A stretch of DNA of 64,000 nucleotides, from NCBI GenBank assembly GCA_903632075.3, contig CAHIKZ030005438.1, forward strand, positions 175,001 to 239,000. Direction: 5' to 3'. Below, in pieces: positions 22,815 to 34,261 of the stretch (position 1 is the stretch's first letter; each line of letters opens with the position of its first letter). A program made the position numbers and the translations under genes. The DNA is from Acanthosepion pharaonis. Its lineage: Eukaryota > Mollusca > Cephalopoda > Sepiida > Sepiidae. The notes below the pieces were generated by a model, which was not told the DNA's origin, did not search any database, and worked only from the letters and a program-made list of their open reading frames with translations.

Positions 22815-23620
22815 ACCATTCATGAGGTTGGCGATCATGGATCTCCACAACTTCCTATCCTTCATAGTCCCTAGTAAGCTTTGATTTTTCAGCATCCCTA
22901 CCAATCACTGTTCTCCCATTTATTTATCTCAGCCTGTTAGGCGGGTTATTCGCTGATTTCCTCTGTCCCCCCAGTCGCCTTCAATATGCCCCGCAGGCTT
23001 ACGGACACATTAATTCAAAACACCGGTTCTAGTAGGATCACTAAATTATGACAACTTCTGTGGAACTACATTTCTGATGCTTCAAGTCTCTTCTTCGTCT
23101 GTGAGGAGATTGTCCAGCTTTTACTGCCAGGTAGGGAGACAGATATCACGTAAGAGTTCAGTACTCTTTTGTTTGTTTCTAACGAAATTTTCCTGATTCT
23201 TAATACTTTGCTTAGCGCTTAGAAAGCATATTTTGCTATCCTAGTGCGCCTTCGGATTTCAGTGTCTCACTTTCCGTCCTCTGTTGAAACACATCCCAGA
23301 TAACTACATGTTTGATGTTGGTATCTCCAATTTGTAATTTACATGTTGGGTTGCCCCTTTTGCTTACCACCACGCATTCTGTCTTCTTGATTTTAAGTTG
23401 TATTTTCCTTAAAACTCCTTAAAACTTCTTAAAGTTTCCGTATTGTTCACGTGCTGTGTATGGCTTTCTCAGTATTTTTCTGTAGAACCAGATTACTGTT
23501 GCCTCGATTCAGTTCTTCATCTATAAGAAAATTGTTCAACATTCGCTGCCATATAAGTGGACATAATAGTTCAAAATTCTTTTCTTTGTTTTCCACCAGT
23601 TCCCTTAAGTTAAGCAATGT
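22815..23620 (-). pseudogene. LINE RT relic (RTE/L1-like), 0.8 kb, minus strand
   Basis: On minus the segment gives, in broken frames, the ORF2 end ('atcatggatctccacaactt' on plus), the MLRIPW region (near 23,060-23,110), the TEDGK...EIRR region ('ttcggatttcagtgtctcac') and the KTECVVV region (near 23,370). This is the same gene order as in the longer relic at 38,980-39,860. Numerous stops. Confidence 0.75.
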
Positions 23621-23684
23621 CAAGTCTGGTCAGTACCTAAATGAATGACCGTTTGGGAATACCAGGTGCAGCAAGATTGGATGT

Positions 23685-23835
23685 GCGGGTGGTGTAATGG
23701 ATAATGACTTGGAATTTTTGATCAGAGAGCCGAGTTCCAATTGCCGTTTGGTTCGTTATACTTAATTACGCACAAATAACCTTGGGAAATATATGAATCC
23801 ACATTTTCTTCCCCCTCCAGCCATGTTAATAGTAA
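23685..23835 (+). repeat. SINE family A, head and partial body
   Basis: Begins 'ggtggtgtaatggataatga' (A-box-like) with 'gagccgagttccaattgc' (B-box region), then 'attacgcacaaataaccttg' and a CT-rich part. The 3' tail is missing. Confidence 0.8.
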
Positions 23836-24745
23836 CTCTTGCATCACTAAACCATTATTATATAAAAAATTCTTACAACCTAAAAATATTCTTCGAAAAG
23901 TAGACCTTTTAAAGGACCATGAACAAAATGTATATTGTTTCAACGGAAGCAACGTTGAAAACGAGATATTATAATCACCAATCTTCCTTCAAGATAACAA
24001 AGTATAGAAACTACACAAAACTTGCTAGTTATATATGGGAAACAAAAAATAAATAAATAAATGTCTCTTTTTGAAATGGTATATGTTGGGAAAAAATCGT
24101 GCATTTTGTATCGGGAATAAAATGTGTAATTTATGCCAAGAGGAGAAATTGGCGATTATGTTGTACCCTGAGCAACATAAGCTGCTTAATGAAAGATCGG
24201 AGACCGTACAAAGATGCTCAGAAATTCCTACTAGAAAGCAATGAACCCGGGTAGAAGTATTTATATAAAATATGTCATTTTTTTTTTTACCCTCTTTCTT
24301 TCTTTCGCCCTTTTACCTGTAGCAGTTATGTATATAAAATTGTTTTGGGATAAATTTGATCGAAATCACGGTAGCAAGAAGGTTGTGTTTTTAAATATTT
24401 TATGTCATATATGGTGGACTCTCTAGTCGCGGACATCAAATGTAAGTTTAAGAAGTAATCAACTTCTATGGACACGCATGTGTCTCCCGAGGACTGTAGG
24501 TATTTTAGACAGGTGGAACATGCGGTTAAGGCATTTTGCTTGAATGGGTTAGGACCAGTTTGCTATATATTACCGTAAAACTTGCTTTACAGCGTGCTTT
24601 GTGTTTAACTTAAAAAAATATTTTAATTTAAAAAATTGTCTGTTTGAAGAAAGTTAAAATAAAAATACTTACTGTATAAACAAATCGTAAATCATTATGC
24701 GCCGGACGGACTCACCACACAAGCACGCACGCAATCATAGACTTT
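23836..24745. other. AT-rich stretch, nothing recognised
   Basis: Only a 61-codon frame rich in Phe and Leu; no repeat or RNA recognised. Confidence 0.5.
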
Positions 24746-24754
24746 TTGCATTTT

Positions 24755-24757
<3 letters not shown>

Positions 24758-24801
<44 letters not shown>

Positions 24802-25075
24802 TTCCAATAACCAACAATTACTATTCTTAAAAGAGTGCTCAACACAAAGTAGAGCAGATATAATTATTTTTAAAAAAAATCACTACAAAAATAGCCATTT
24901 TGGTTCAACACCGTCGGTGTTTTATCAAGTGATGATGTTGAAAGTAAAAAAGAAATTTTGATTTTTTTTTTTTTTTATATTCAACATCATCACTTGATAA
25001 GACACCGACGGTGTTGAAACAAAATGGCTAGTTTTGTAGTGATTTTATAACATATTTATGTTATATATTTTTTTA

Positions 25076-25146
<71 letters not shown>

Positions 25147-25155
25147 TAGATGTTT
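24758..25155. mobile_element. foldback element with 66-bp inverted arms between AT tracts
   Basis: Arms 24,877-24,942 and 24,980-25,046 are close reverse complements ('caccgtcggtgt', 'atcaagtgatgatgttgaa') around a T-rich spacer of about 37 bases. The 5' part ('ccaataaccaacaattacta', 'cttaaaagagtgctcaacac') is shared with 6,605-6,665. A (TA)n tract precedes it and (TA)n(GA)n follows. A half copy is at 47,885-47,960. It encodes nothing and looks like a non-autonomous foldback or MITE-like element. Confidence 0.85.
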
Positions 25156-26095
25156 ACTATATTGATAAAAAATGCTTGTATCGGGAGGAGAGCGTTTATA
25201 GATATAGAGAGTATGGACATATGATTGAACACTGCATGGTGACTGTCAGTTTCACGCCACGGTGTGCTCTTCAAACCAAGAATTGTATTTAATTTGGTTC
25301 GGCGATTCCGAATTGATACGCATTTCGCATAATCAAGACGTTTGTTAGAAAGGACATAATCTGACACAAGACCACTATAATGGAGCAAACTCCATAAGAA
25401 CGGAAATAATATATTATTTTACTGAATTATTCCACTCGTTAATTGTAAAAATTTGCATATCCGCACTGAAAAGAAAGTGTCTCTGAAAAAAAAGTTATTT
25501 CCTTGTCAGGTTTTAAAGTAGATGAATTGACTTAGACACAAAAAACTGTAAGGTTTCATCATTCTGATATGATTGATTGGTCTATTTATCAGAAAACGAA
25601 ATATTAGATCCCATTATAATTTCCAAGTCGTGCGAGATGTCCGCTTCAATAAATTCTAGTCTCTATTTGTCTTCTTTTTTTTTAATGATAGGAAAGAAAA
25701 TATGACAGTCTCTAAAAAAATTGATTTATACGACAAAAATAGTTTTATATTTTATATACATATACATATGTGTGTGTGTGAATGTGTGTTGAACTGGCAA
25801 AGTTCTAATTGTGAACAAAAGTTCCACTCGCTAGAGTAACTCAACGAACCATATACTTTGTTTGAAAAACTGATTGGTCAAAGTTACCTATTTCAAGACA
25901 CATTGCGCCTTTCTCTAAACGTAATGGCCTCTGGAGACATGGCCGAGAATGAACAGGCTATAGATGACAAAAAAAAACGATTTTGAAAACAAAAATTGGT
26001 AATGACAGTATTAGTTGTTTCCTTATAAAGAAACATCCGGCATTCATTGGTCATCCAGCCAGGGCTAGCATCAGTTGAGATTTATAACATCATTC
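25156..26095. other. unassigned sequence
   Basis: One 102-codon minus frame at 25,080-25,388 is partly microsatellite (YIYIY at its C-terminus) and I do not recognise the remainder. A copy of the near-palindrome GTTTCCTTATAAAGAAAC sits at 26,010-26,027. Confidence 0.5.
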
Positions 26096-26099
26096 TATT

Positions 26100-26260
26100 G
26101 AAAAAATCTTTCAGGAAAATAAGTTTCACAAGTCCAGTAACTTTTATTGCTCTTTCTAGTATAGATGTTAGTTTCCTTCGTAACCTTTTGTCTGAAGTAA
26201 TGTCAACATCTTGAGTATGTCATTATTTTCACTTTGAGCTTACAGTCCTTTCCATTATAA
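26100..26260 (-). repeat. dispersed repeat family R, minus strand
   Basis: Read on minus it gives 'agagcaataaaagttactgg' and 'acttgtgaaacttattttcc', matching 12,300-12,430 and 18,910-19,265. Confidence 0.7.
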
Positions 26261-26264
26261 TTTT

Positions 26265-26375
26265 TGCTGCTGTTGAAACTACATGAATTTAAGCGAGCTA
26301 CCAGGATGGCATCTTTGTCCCATCTTTTCACTGTCGAAACGGGTAAATGTAACTTCTAGTCAAACAGCTTCTAAC
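26265..26375 (+). pseudogene. Jockey/CR1-like LINE fragment
   Basis: 'catgaatttaagcgagctac', 'ttttcactgtcgaaacg' and 'taaatgtaacttctagtcaa' match the LHEFKRLTRLASRSHPYTVE and TFKCSRLFYSK region of the 15.7-kb relic, with frame errors. Confidence 0.7.
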
Positions 26376-26384
26376 TGTCTATAT

Positions 26385-27245
26385 TTCTGAGATGAGGGAT
26401 TATATACACTATTTACTTTATTCGGACTATTGTCCTCATCTTTGTCGCCATATTTATTACGTTTCGGCCCTTCAGTATCTGTCTATATTTCTGAGATGAG
26501 GTATTATATACACTATTTACATTATTCAGACTATTGTCCTCATCTCTGTTGCCATATTTAACACAACGTTTCGGCCGTTGTACGCTCCGGCCTTCTTCAG
26601 GTGGTTGGAATGTCGAACTTAACCCTTTATTGCGCTCACTGGGGTAGACTGTTCTAGTTCGGTGTGCCATGTTTAATTGATGTCCGTTATCAGTTATTCT
26701 CTTGTTAATTCCCCTTTCCAAGTTCTCCACTGCCTTAACAGGGTATTGAACTCACACTCTTTGGGTCCTGTCACTGGATCTAACTAACGCCTTTATCCAC
26801 TGTGTCTATATTTCTAATATGAGGTATTATGTACACTATTTACATTATTCGGACTATTGTCCTCATCTTTGTCGCCATATTTATCCGATCCTTCAGTATC
26901 TGTCTATATTTCTGAGATGAGGTATTATGTACACTATTTACATTATTCAGACTATTGTCCTCATCTTTGTCGCCATATTTATCCGATCCTTCAGTATCTG
27001 TCTATATTTCTGAGATGAGGTATTATGTACACTATTTACATTATTCGGACTATTGTCCTCATCTTTGTCGCCATATTTATTACAACGCTCGGCCGTTGTA
27101 CGCTCTGGCTTTCTTTAGGTGGTTGGAATGTCGAACTGAACCCTTTATTTCGCTCACTGGGGTAGACTTTTCTAGTTCCACTTGCCATGTTTAACCTGAA
27201 GAAGGTCGGGGCGTACAACGGCCGAAACGTTATAATAAATATGGT
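26385..27245 (-). repeat. SINE family B head plus repeated tail modules
   Basis: On minus the head runs from about 26,805 to 26,640: 'cacagtggataaaggcgtta' followed by a B box in 'gtgagttcaataccc'. The tail module contains 'ggccggagcgtacaacggcc', 'gaaacgttgt' and 'tgaggacaatagtc'. It appears five times in part or whole (about 26,385, 26,475, 26,800, 26,890, 26,990), and once in the opposite orientation at 27,190-27,245. Confidence 0.85.
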
Positions 27246-27254
27246 GACAGCTTA

Positions 27255-27525
27255 AACAGCTTCTATTCTCGCACTTCCCGTCTGTGGAATTCTCTTATTA
27301 TTATTTGCTTCCCTGATAACTATAATCTTCATATATTTAAGTGTAATGTCAATCGACATCTTCTGATATTTTGATCTTCTTCCCCGTCCTTCTCTTTATT
27401 CTCTCCCGAAACACGCATCCTTGGTCTTATTCTCTAACCTCTGTAACCCCTTGCGTGCTAGTGGGATTCCCACCTTGCTTGGGGTGAAATGCTTAGGGGT
27501 GAAATGCTTTAAAAAAAAGTCCTCA
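27255..27525 (+). pseudogene. Jockey/CR1-like LINE 3' end
   Basis: Carries the ORF2 end ('cgcacttcccgtctgtggaa', then the FPDNYNLHIFKCNVNRHLL-type end) and the UTR ending 'cttggggtgaaatgctt' plus A run. Very 5' truncated. Confidence 0.8.
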
Positions 27526-27544
27526 GGTGATGAGGTTAGTACAG

Positions 27545-28095
27545 TTCTTTCTGATTCTGTAGCGCCAGTCCACAAGATTCAAATAAGCATGGTTCACACT
27601 GAGAACAACAGGCTTCATCCACTTGAAACCATTTTTACTATCGAGCTAAGAAAGCAGTTGTTATATATAGTTCAATGTCTGAACGTGTTTAGCATTATGA
27701 ATGACATCCATATCGCTTTGTCTTTTCTACAAATATTTTCAAGGACAACTGTTCTGTGTATGTGTGTTTTGACCGCATGAACTTAAGCGTGCTACTAGAT
27801 TAGCAGTTAGGTCTCACCTTTTTATTGTTGAATTCGCTAGATGCAACCGTCTCTTCTATTCTAAAAATTTCTTTCCTCGCACCTCTCTCCTGTGGAACTC
27901 CCTTCCGATTTCTTGCTTCCCTGCCAACTACAATGTTCAAAAATGTAAATGCAATGTCAATCGCTATCTTCTCTCTTCCTGAATCATCGTTATCCTTTCC
28001 TCCCTTCTCTTCACTAAAGTCTTCTTATTCTCTTTAAACTCCCTGCATCTTAATGGCTTTATCGCCTTGCTTGGGGTGAAATGATTATAAACAAT
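27545..28095 (+). pseudogene. Jockey/CR1-like LINE 3' region, longer copy
   Basis: In broken frames it gives the SHRR...SLCLFYKYFHGNCS part ('gctttgtcttttctacaaat'), the TFKCSRLFYSK part ('gatgcaaccgtctcttctat') and the end of ORF2, then the family UTR ending 'cttggggtgaaatgatt'. The 119-codon frame at 27,421-27,780 crosses two copies and is not a gene. Confidence 0.75.
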
Positions 28096-28099
28096 GAAT

Positions 28100-28425
28100 T
28101 AAGAAGCACAAAAATGGGTAATAATATAATACCAATACTCTTATATGGTAGTGAACGTTGGATAATTTCGGTACAGCTGAGGAGGAGGTGTGGTCCTACA
28201 GAAGGTGGCAGACGATAATATGGACGAAGCATGTCAGCAAGAAGGAAATTTTACGGAAAATCTGAACAACCAGAACACTTGTACTTAAAATTAATAGGAG
28301 ACATTTGAATTTACTGGGACACATAATGCGGAATGGGGCTTGGAGAATTCGATACTCAAAGGATATATTGAAATGGGGAGAGTCAGATAAAAACCTTTGT
28401 AAGTCGATACTTACCATTTTGAAAA
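28100..28425 (+). pseudogene. LINE RT C-terminal relic (RTE/L1-like)
   Basis: Shows the 'ctcttatatggtagtgaacg' (LLYGSE), 'acgaagcatgtcagcaagaa' (TKHVSKKE) and 'ctgggacacataatgcggaa' (LGHIMRN) landmarks in shifting frames. It is nested between LINE 3' ends of the other family. Confidence 0.75.
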
Positions 28426-28434
28426 AAGTTTAAT

Positions 28435-28605
28435 ACTAACATTTAAATGCAACGTCAATCGCCATCTCCCGTCTTCTTGAATCCCGTTCTTCATTTATCC
28501 TTTCCTCAAGCCTCGCTATACTCAGTCTTTTCTCTCATTTTCACTCTCTGTAACCCCTTCGTGTTATTAGCATTCCCGCTTTGCTTGGGGGCGAATGATT
28601 AAAAA
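28435..28605 (+). pseudogene. Jockey/CR1-like LINE 3' UTR fragment
   Basis: 'aaatgcaacgtcaatcgcca', a CT-rich UTR, 'ctgtaaccccttcgtg' and 'cttgggggcgaatgatt' plus A run match the two copies upstream. Confidence 0.75.
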
Positions 28606-28869
28606 AAGAAACAATCGCTTACATCAAGATAATTATCTCAGCTTATAAAACAACTGAAATTTTGAAAATTAATACATATCGACCGGATATGACAGCATCG
28701 ATGTCAAACGTTGCATTTATAGTGTATACATTTTACTGACTACGGTTTTCATTTGATCGAATTTGGTTCAGTACTTGTTCGAATCAGTCGTTTGCTTCTT
28801 CGGATTAAGACTATATTTTTCTCCGTGTATATGAACAATGTGTTAAAAAAATGGAAAGGTTGTAATATA

Positions 28870-29776
28870 CAGTGTTATTAAAAAAGAATGAAACGATTTC
28901 ATTACGCAGTATTTTAATAAGGAAAAACAATAGAAATCTTCAGCCAAGTCACAAGTATTCAGCTCACAATTAACTTTTATTTCTTGTCTTACAAGTGTTC
29001 AATGTGGCCACCACCTGCCGCACGGGCAACATCAATGCAATAAGAGAATTCTTCCTAGACGCGTATCAACATATCACGATGCACTGAGTTAATCGCTGTT
29101 GTTATTCGATGTTTAAGGTCACTGAGGTTAGTGGGTAGCGGTGGAACTGTGGGGATCGTATAAACGTGATCTTTCATGTATCCCCACAAGAAAAGGTCAC
29201 ACATGGTGAGGTCTGGGGATCTCGCAGACCAAGCACAAAGATCAAAGCAAGTGCCTGAACGAGGTGTAGTCTGTAAGGTTTCAAATGAAGTCGCCGTCTT
29301 AGCGCACACCAGATAGTGGATTGTGAGGGCTCAAGCTCACGGCTAACTAGATTTGTGGACTTCCGTGAACTCCCTTCAAACACAGCACGGATTCTCGTCA
29401 CTTGTTCTTCCGAAACTCGTGGTCATCCTGGACTTTTTTTTTTTTTGTTACACTGACACCCACTCTCTTGAAACTGTTTAAATCACCGTCGAATGTTCTT
29501 AGGACAGGGCGGATTTATGTCGAATTGACTTTGTAAAGCACGCTGCACCGTGACAACCGTACTTGTTTACGCGCCTTTTGATGAACACTCGCCATTCTGG
29601 GGGTAAACAAACCACTGAACGTTGCCGGAGATACGATGGAACTACAGCGCCCATGTAGCAGACATTCAAAACTTAGAAAATTCCACTTTCAAATGGTCAC
29701 TGACTCATTCCATGACGATACTTGAGAACTGAAGCAATGCCCCATGAAATCAGTTCATTCTTTTTTAATAACCCTA
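28870..29776 (-). mobile_element. 907-bp DDE DNA transposon relic with TIRs and TA duplication
   Basis: The termini are inverted repeats of about 33 bp: 'gttattaaaaaagaatgaaa' on the left, and the right end reads 'gggttattaaaaaagaatga' on minus. TA dinucleotides flank both ends, as in Tc1/mariner-type insertion. On minus, 29,401-29,174 reads SSRKSTNLVSRELEPSQSTI, the helix-turn-helix type found in DUF4817-bearing transposases. 29,309-29,055 reads ARSPDLTMCDLFLWGYMKDH, the third catalytic Asp region of the DDE domain. The two frames are shifted and the middle of the transposase is missing, so the element is dead. Two relatives lie at 52.6 and 53.4 kb. Confidence 0.9.
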
Positions 29777-30005
29777 TATAACACTCCTCTATGGCAGTGA
29801 ATGCTGGCCAATTTCCGTATGGCTGAGAAGGAAATATGTCGCAACAGAGCTGTGGTCTTACAGACGGATGCAGAAAATAATAAGGCCTCGGCGTGTGAGC
29901 AAGGAGGAATTTTTAGACAAAATATACCTAGGAATATATCTAGACAGACCGTTAATAATAATAGAAAGCCAAAAGAGAGGAAAATGTTTTTGGGGCAATG
30001 TCATG
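29777..30005 (+). pseudogene. LINE RT relic (RTE/L1-like)
   Basis: 'cactcctctatggcagtgaa' (LLYGSE), 'gtggtcttacagacggatgc' and 'gtgagcaaggaggaattttt' (VSKEEFL) place it in the thumb region. It begins next to the right end of the transposon, which therefore may have inserted into this LINE copy. Confidence 0.7.
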
Positions 30006-30950
30006 AGCTTCAGTAAAAATGGCCATTAACATATGGGGAAAATAAATTGATTCATGGTGCGAAAGCAAATGCAATAATCTAGGTGGAAATTTGAACCCTG
30101 AACACCAAATCCGATTTCTGTACCAACCTTTCCTGTCTATAAAATTCATCGGGTCTAAAAGATTTCATTGAATCTCTACGATCACCAAGTAGTCAATATG
30201 TACAATGTCAGCTAATTAACATGATCTCAAATATTATTTTAAGACTGGCTCTCCTGGTGCCACACAATCTTTCATATTTTCTTTTATTCTTATTTTGGTC
30301 TCTTGTCCGACATCATTTAGTATAAATAATATCTACAAATGTAAATCTATTTTTCATATCTATACATGCGTAATTTTGTATTTATACAGTAGAAGAGACA
30401 TCCGGGAAAATAATAGTCAAACTTAATACGATATTCAATACTGAATCGTATTTGGAAATATGATAAGGATTACTGTAGGATTGGAACTATTGCTTAGACA
30501 ATCAGAGAGTTGAAATCGTACCATAAACACGACTGGATCGCCTATGATCTTATTAACCTCCGCTTTTTCTTCAATAGAAAGTATAGCAGAATAAATGCTA
30601 TTTAAATCTGGTTTTTAAATGAAAGAGAACAAGATTTACAAGAAGAAATTCTTTCGATCATACAAAAGCCGGCTCTAGACGTAATCTACTACCAATTTTA
30701 AATCAGGTATTAAACACGTTGGAAATATTATGCCAGTTTTTGAAGCTACTGACATCAAAAACAAAGGTACCTACCGTAGATCGCGGGTGGAGGGGATAGT
30801 ATTAAATGTTAAAGAGTTCATTCCTTTCTTACCTCGCTTTCTTTCTTCTTATAACTCTTTTTTATCCTTCCTTTTTCTTATTAATTTCTTTATCTTCATT
30901 CTCTTTTATTCTTTTCCTCTACTCTTCTCCGTTCTTCATTTTCTGGCTCT
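30006..30950. other. AT-rich unassigned stretch
   Basis: No recognised repeat. The 116-codon frame at 30,730-31,080 ends in YIYIYI microsatellite and its N-terminal half shows no known motif. Confidence 0.5.
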
Positions 30951-30956
30951 TATAAA

Positions 30957-30957
30957 T

Positions 30958-31028
<71 letters not shown>

Positions 31029-31172
31029 CAATTATATATATATAAATACATATATATATATCAATTATATATATATATAAAATATACATATATATATATA
31101 TCAATTATATATATATATATAAATATATATTATATATATATATATCAATTATATATATATATATATATATGA
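30957..31172. repeat. AT microsatellite with repeated 'tcaattatata' steps
   Basis: A (CA)n(TA)n tract followed by four blocks of 'atatatcaattatatata'. All frames over it are spurious. Confidence 0.95.
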
Positions 31173-31679
31173 ATGCATAATTTTTTACTAATATGGCAAT
31201 TTGAGAAATTTTTTATTGTAGGAGTTTTTTTTGTTGTAGGAATCATTCATACAAAAAGTAGATTAGTAAAGTTAATGATATAAAATGACGAAATCCCTTC
31301 GCTAACAAAATTTTAAAGTTTCATTAACCTACAAATCATTAGATGAATGCCATGATCATTGTTTTTAATAATTATGAGCTGTACCAAAAAAAATTTCAAA
31401 TTGCCATATTAGAAAAAAAACACTCTCTTAAATTTTCAAAAAAATTTAATCTTACATTCATTGTAATATATATATATATATATGTGTGTGTGTGTATAAA
31501 TAAAAAGAAAGAACAGTAAGATATATAATCCGTTGTTCTTATTGATATTTTTATTTTTGCAAAATATATATATATATATATTCTTATTCCTTCATCGATA
31601 TATTTTTTGTTTAGGTCTTCTTGTGTTTTCTTTTCTCTTATTTATTTTCTTCATTTTTCTTTTGTTGTATAAGAGTAAG

Positions 31680-32277
31680 TGTCGTTGCTTAGCATTCACG
31701 CCACAAGCTCCAATACGAACATCTCAGATTGCTTGAGTGCCAATCTGAATTCGGAAAGAGTTGGATGAGTCTAATGATGATTACGAAGGTGTTTTGAGTG
31801 ATCACTAATGATGGCGACGTTATGCTTCCATTCATCTTCCCACAGTGCCTCAGAATCCACACGGAGACCTACATCAATTGCCTTGAGAAGGTAGTGCTGT
31901 CCTGGGTCAAGAGGGTGGCTGCTGGAAAATCCTATGTCCTGCAACAGAACACTGTAACATACCACACATCACCTCTTACATCTGGACACCTGTGGGGGCG
32001 CAGTTGGGCGAGCGATAAAAAGAAAACTCCTTGTAACACCAAAGATGAAGTCAAGGCAAGAATTATGGCAGCATTCAACAACTTAAATAAGGAGGCTGTC
32101 CAGAAGAGTTGCAGGAGATTCCGAAGTTGTGTTTAAAGTCGATGGCGATTTTATTGAATAAATTTACTCTTTTATTTCAAGATATTTTTGTTTAATGTTG
32201 GTAAATATATCTGTTAAAATGAGATGTCAGTATTATTTTCATTTGTATGTAATTTAGACGACAATTTATCCATCGCA
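31680..32277 (+). mobile_element. dead mariner-like element, right TIR intact
   Basis: Homologous to the 43.4-kb mariner: the HTH part ('ctccaatacgaacatctcag', 'ttggatgagtctaatgatga'), then a 112-codon frame with MLPFIFPQCLRIHTETYINC and KTPCNTKDEVKARIMAAF. The catalytic Asp in the QLDSAPCHT motif of the 43.4-kb copy is Asn here (QQNTVTYHT), and the following SPDCNPLD motif is deleted, so no active enzyme is possible. It ends in the TIR 'gacgacaatttatccatcgc'. The left TIR is not found. Immediately to its right begins an array made of the same terminus. Confidence 0.85.
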
Positions 32278-33275
32278 CGCTCTATATCTGTTAAAATTAT
32301 GTTATTCTAATTTTTTTTAATTATGTTAAAATTATGTTATTCTAATTTTAACAGATATAGAGCGTGCGATGGATAAATTTTCGTCTAAATTTAAAAAAAA
32401 ATGAAATAACACTGAAATAACTGACATCATTTTAACAGATATAGAGCGTGCGATGGATAAATTTTCGTCTAAATTATTAAAATGAAAAACACTGACATCT
32501 CATTTTTAACAGATATAGAGCGTGCGATGGATAAATTTTCGTGCAAATGAAAAAATACTGACATCTCATTTAACAGATATAGAGCGTGCGATGGATAAAT
32601 TTTCGTCTAAATTACACACAAATGAAAATAACACTGACATCTCATTTTAACAGATATAGAGCGTGCGATGGATAAATTTTCGTCTAAATTACACGCAAGT
32701 GAAAATAACACTGACATCTCATTTTAACAGATATAGAGCGTGCGATGGATAAATTTTCGTCTAAATTACACACAAATGAAAATAACACTGACATCTCATT
32801 TTAACAGATATAGAGCGTGCGATGGATAAATTTTCGTCTAAATTACACAAGTGAAAAATAACACTGACATCTCATTTTAACAGATATAGAGCGTGCGATG
32901 GATAAATTTTCGTCTAAATTAAATGAAAATAACACTGACATCTCATTTTAACAGATATTGCGATGGATAAATTTTCGTCTAAATTACACACAAGTGAAAA
33001 TACTGACATCTCATTTTAACGATGGATAAAATCGTCTAAATTATCTGACATCTCATTTAACAGATATACACGCAAGGAAAATGGATAATGGATTTTCGTC
33101 TATATCTGTTAAATGAGATCAGTTTATAGAGCGTGCGATTATTTTCTAATTTTGAAAATCTGTCAAAATGAGATACGATTTTCATTTTTATCCAAATCTC
33201 TACTTTATATCTGTTAAAATGAGGTTATTTTAATTTGTGTGTAATTTAGACGACAATTTATCCATCGCATCCTCT
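32278..33275. repeat. satellite built from the mariner terminus, about 9 good and 2 decayed units
   Basis: The unit (65-82 bp) is 'cattttaacagatatagagc', 'gtgcgatggataaattttcg', 'tctaaattacacacaaatga', 'aaataacactgacatct'. Good copies have their TIR part near 32,366, 32,448, 32,523, 32,588, 32,665, 32,742, 32,819, 32,898 and 32,961. The array is joined head to head to the right end of the 31.7-kb mariner and closes with an inverted terminus at 33,225-33,270. Confidence 0.95.
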
Positions 33276-33279
33276 TTAT

Positions 33280-34255
33280 AGCACAAAATAGCTACTATGC
33301 ATTCATTTGTGAAAGGAGAATAACATATAATTTTGTTACTTCAGAGCTCCCAAGAAAATTAAATTTCGGCATTAAATGACCCATAAGTAGTTGATGTACC
33401 AGTTAAACAAACAAATCAATCAATAAGCCTCTTACTAGTAGCAGCAGTTATTGTGTTTATCTTTATCGGATTTTTTTTATTTATTTCGTTGCTTTAATAC
33501 ACAGGGAAAGTTCAGGCCGCTTAGAAAACTAAAAACAGAACATGATTTCAATTTAAAGAAAGATGAGCAGAAAGAAAGTATTTTGTAAAATGAAAAACAA
33601 AAAGCATAATTTATAGCCCGAAATTAATAAGGAATTCTAGTCTAATCCATAGAAAAATGGAATTTTTATCAAAATAGTTTATCTTTTTTTTCTCTCTCCT
33701 TTAAAAACAACCTTAGATCTACGTTAGTCATCGTTTTGTTTGGTCTCAATGGTTTAACAGTGCACATTCGAAGGCCTGCGTTTTTGCTTTTCTCTCGTTT
33801 TAACGAAGCGAATAGGCAAAACCAAAACCAAATCAATCATTAAGATCAAGAGTTGAGGGAAAACTGGTATTTGCTTTCTTATTCCAGGATGAGTTCTCAG
33901 TCGCCATCTATCCTTTCTCCATCGATACAACCAAACTAAATGCACGTAAGAACACGCACTAAATCGTTCCATTTATATCCAAGAATAATCGATAACTGAT
34001 ATCATTGATTTCGTCAGATTTTCAGTCCTGGTCAATTAAAATATGGCAGTCGGGCTTCAGAACTTGAAACATTCCGGAAAATGAAATCAGTCGAAGATAC
34101 GTTGCTATTTCTAACATATGATGCGCAAAATGGTTCGGAGTTGTGCCTACTTGCATGATTTCTGCTACTAATTAAATTTGACTTACAACCATATTACGTT
34201 GAAACACCAATTCCCGTCCGATTACAGAAGTGAAGCAATTTCAACTTGTTTCTTT
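33280..34255. other. unassigned AT-rich sequence
   Basis: No repeat or gene recognised; the 72-codon minus frame at 33,754-33,972 is unremarkable. Confidence 0.5.
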
Positions 34256-34261
34256 CTGATT

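Noticed and set aside
26413..27218. Frames containing THTH-free repeats such as RKMYTM or NVVNMATKMRTIVRI
   Set aside because: Translations of the SINE family B tail module; the same peptide recurs wherever the module does.
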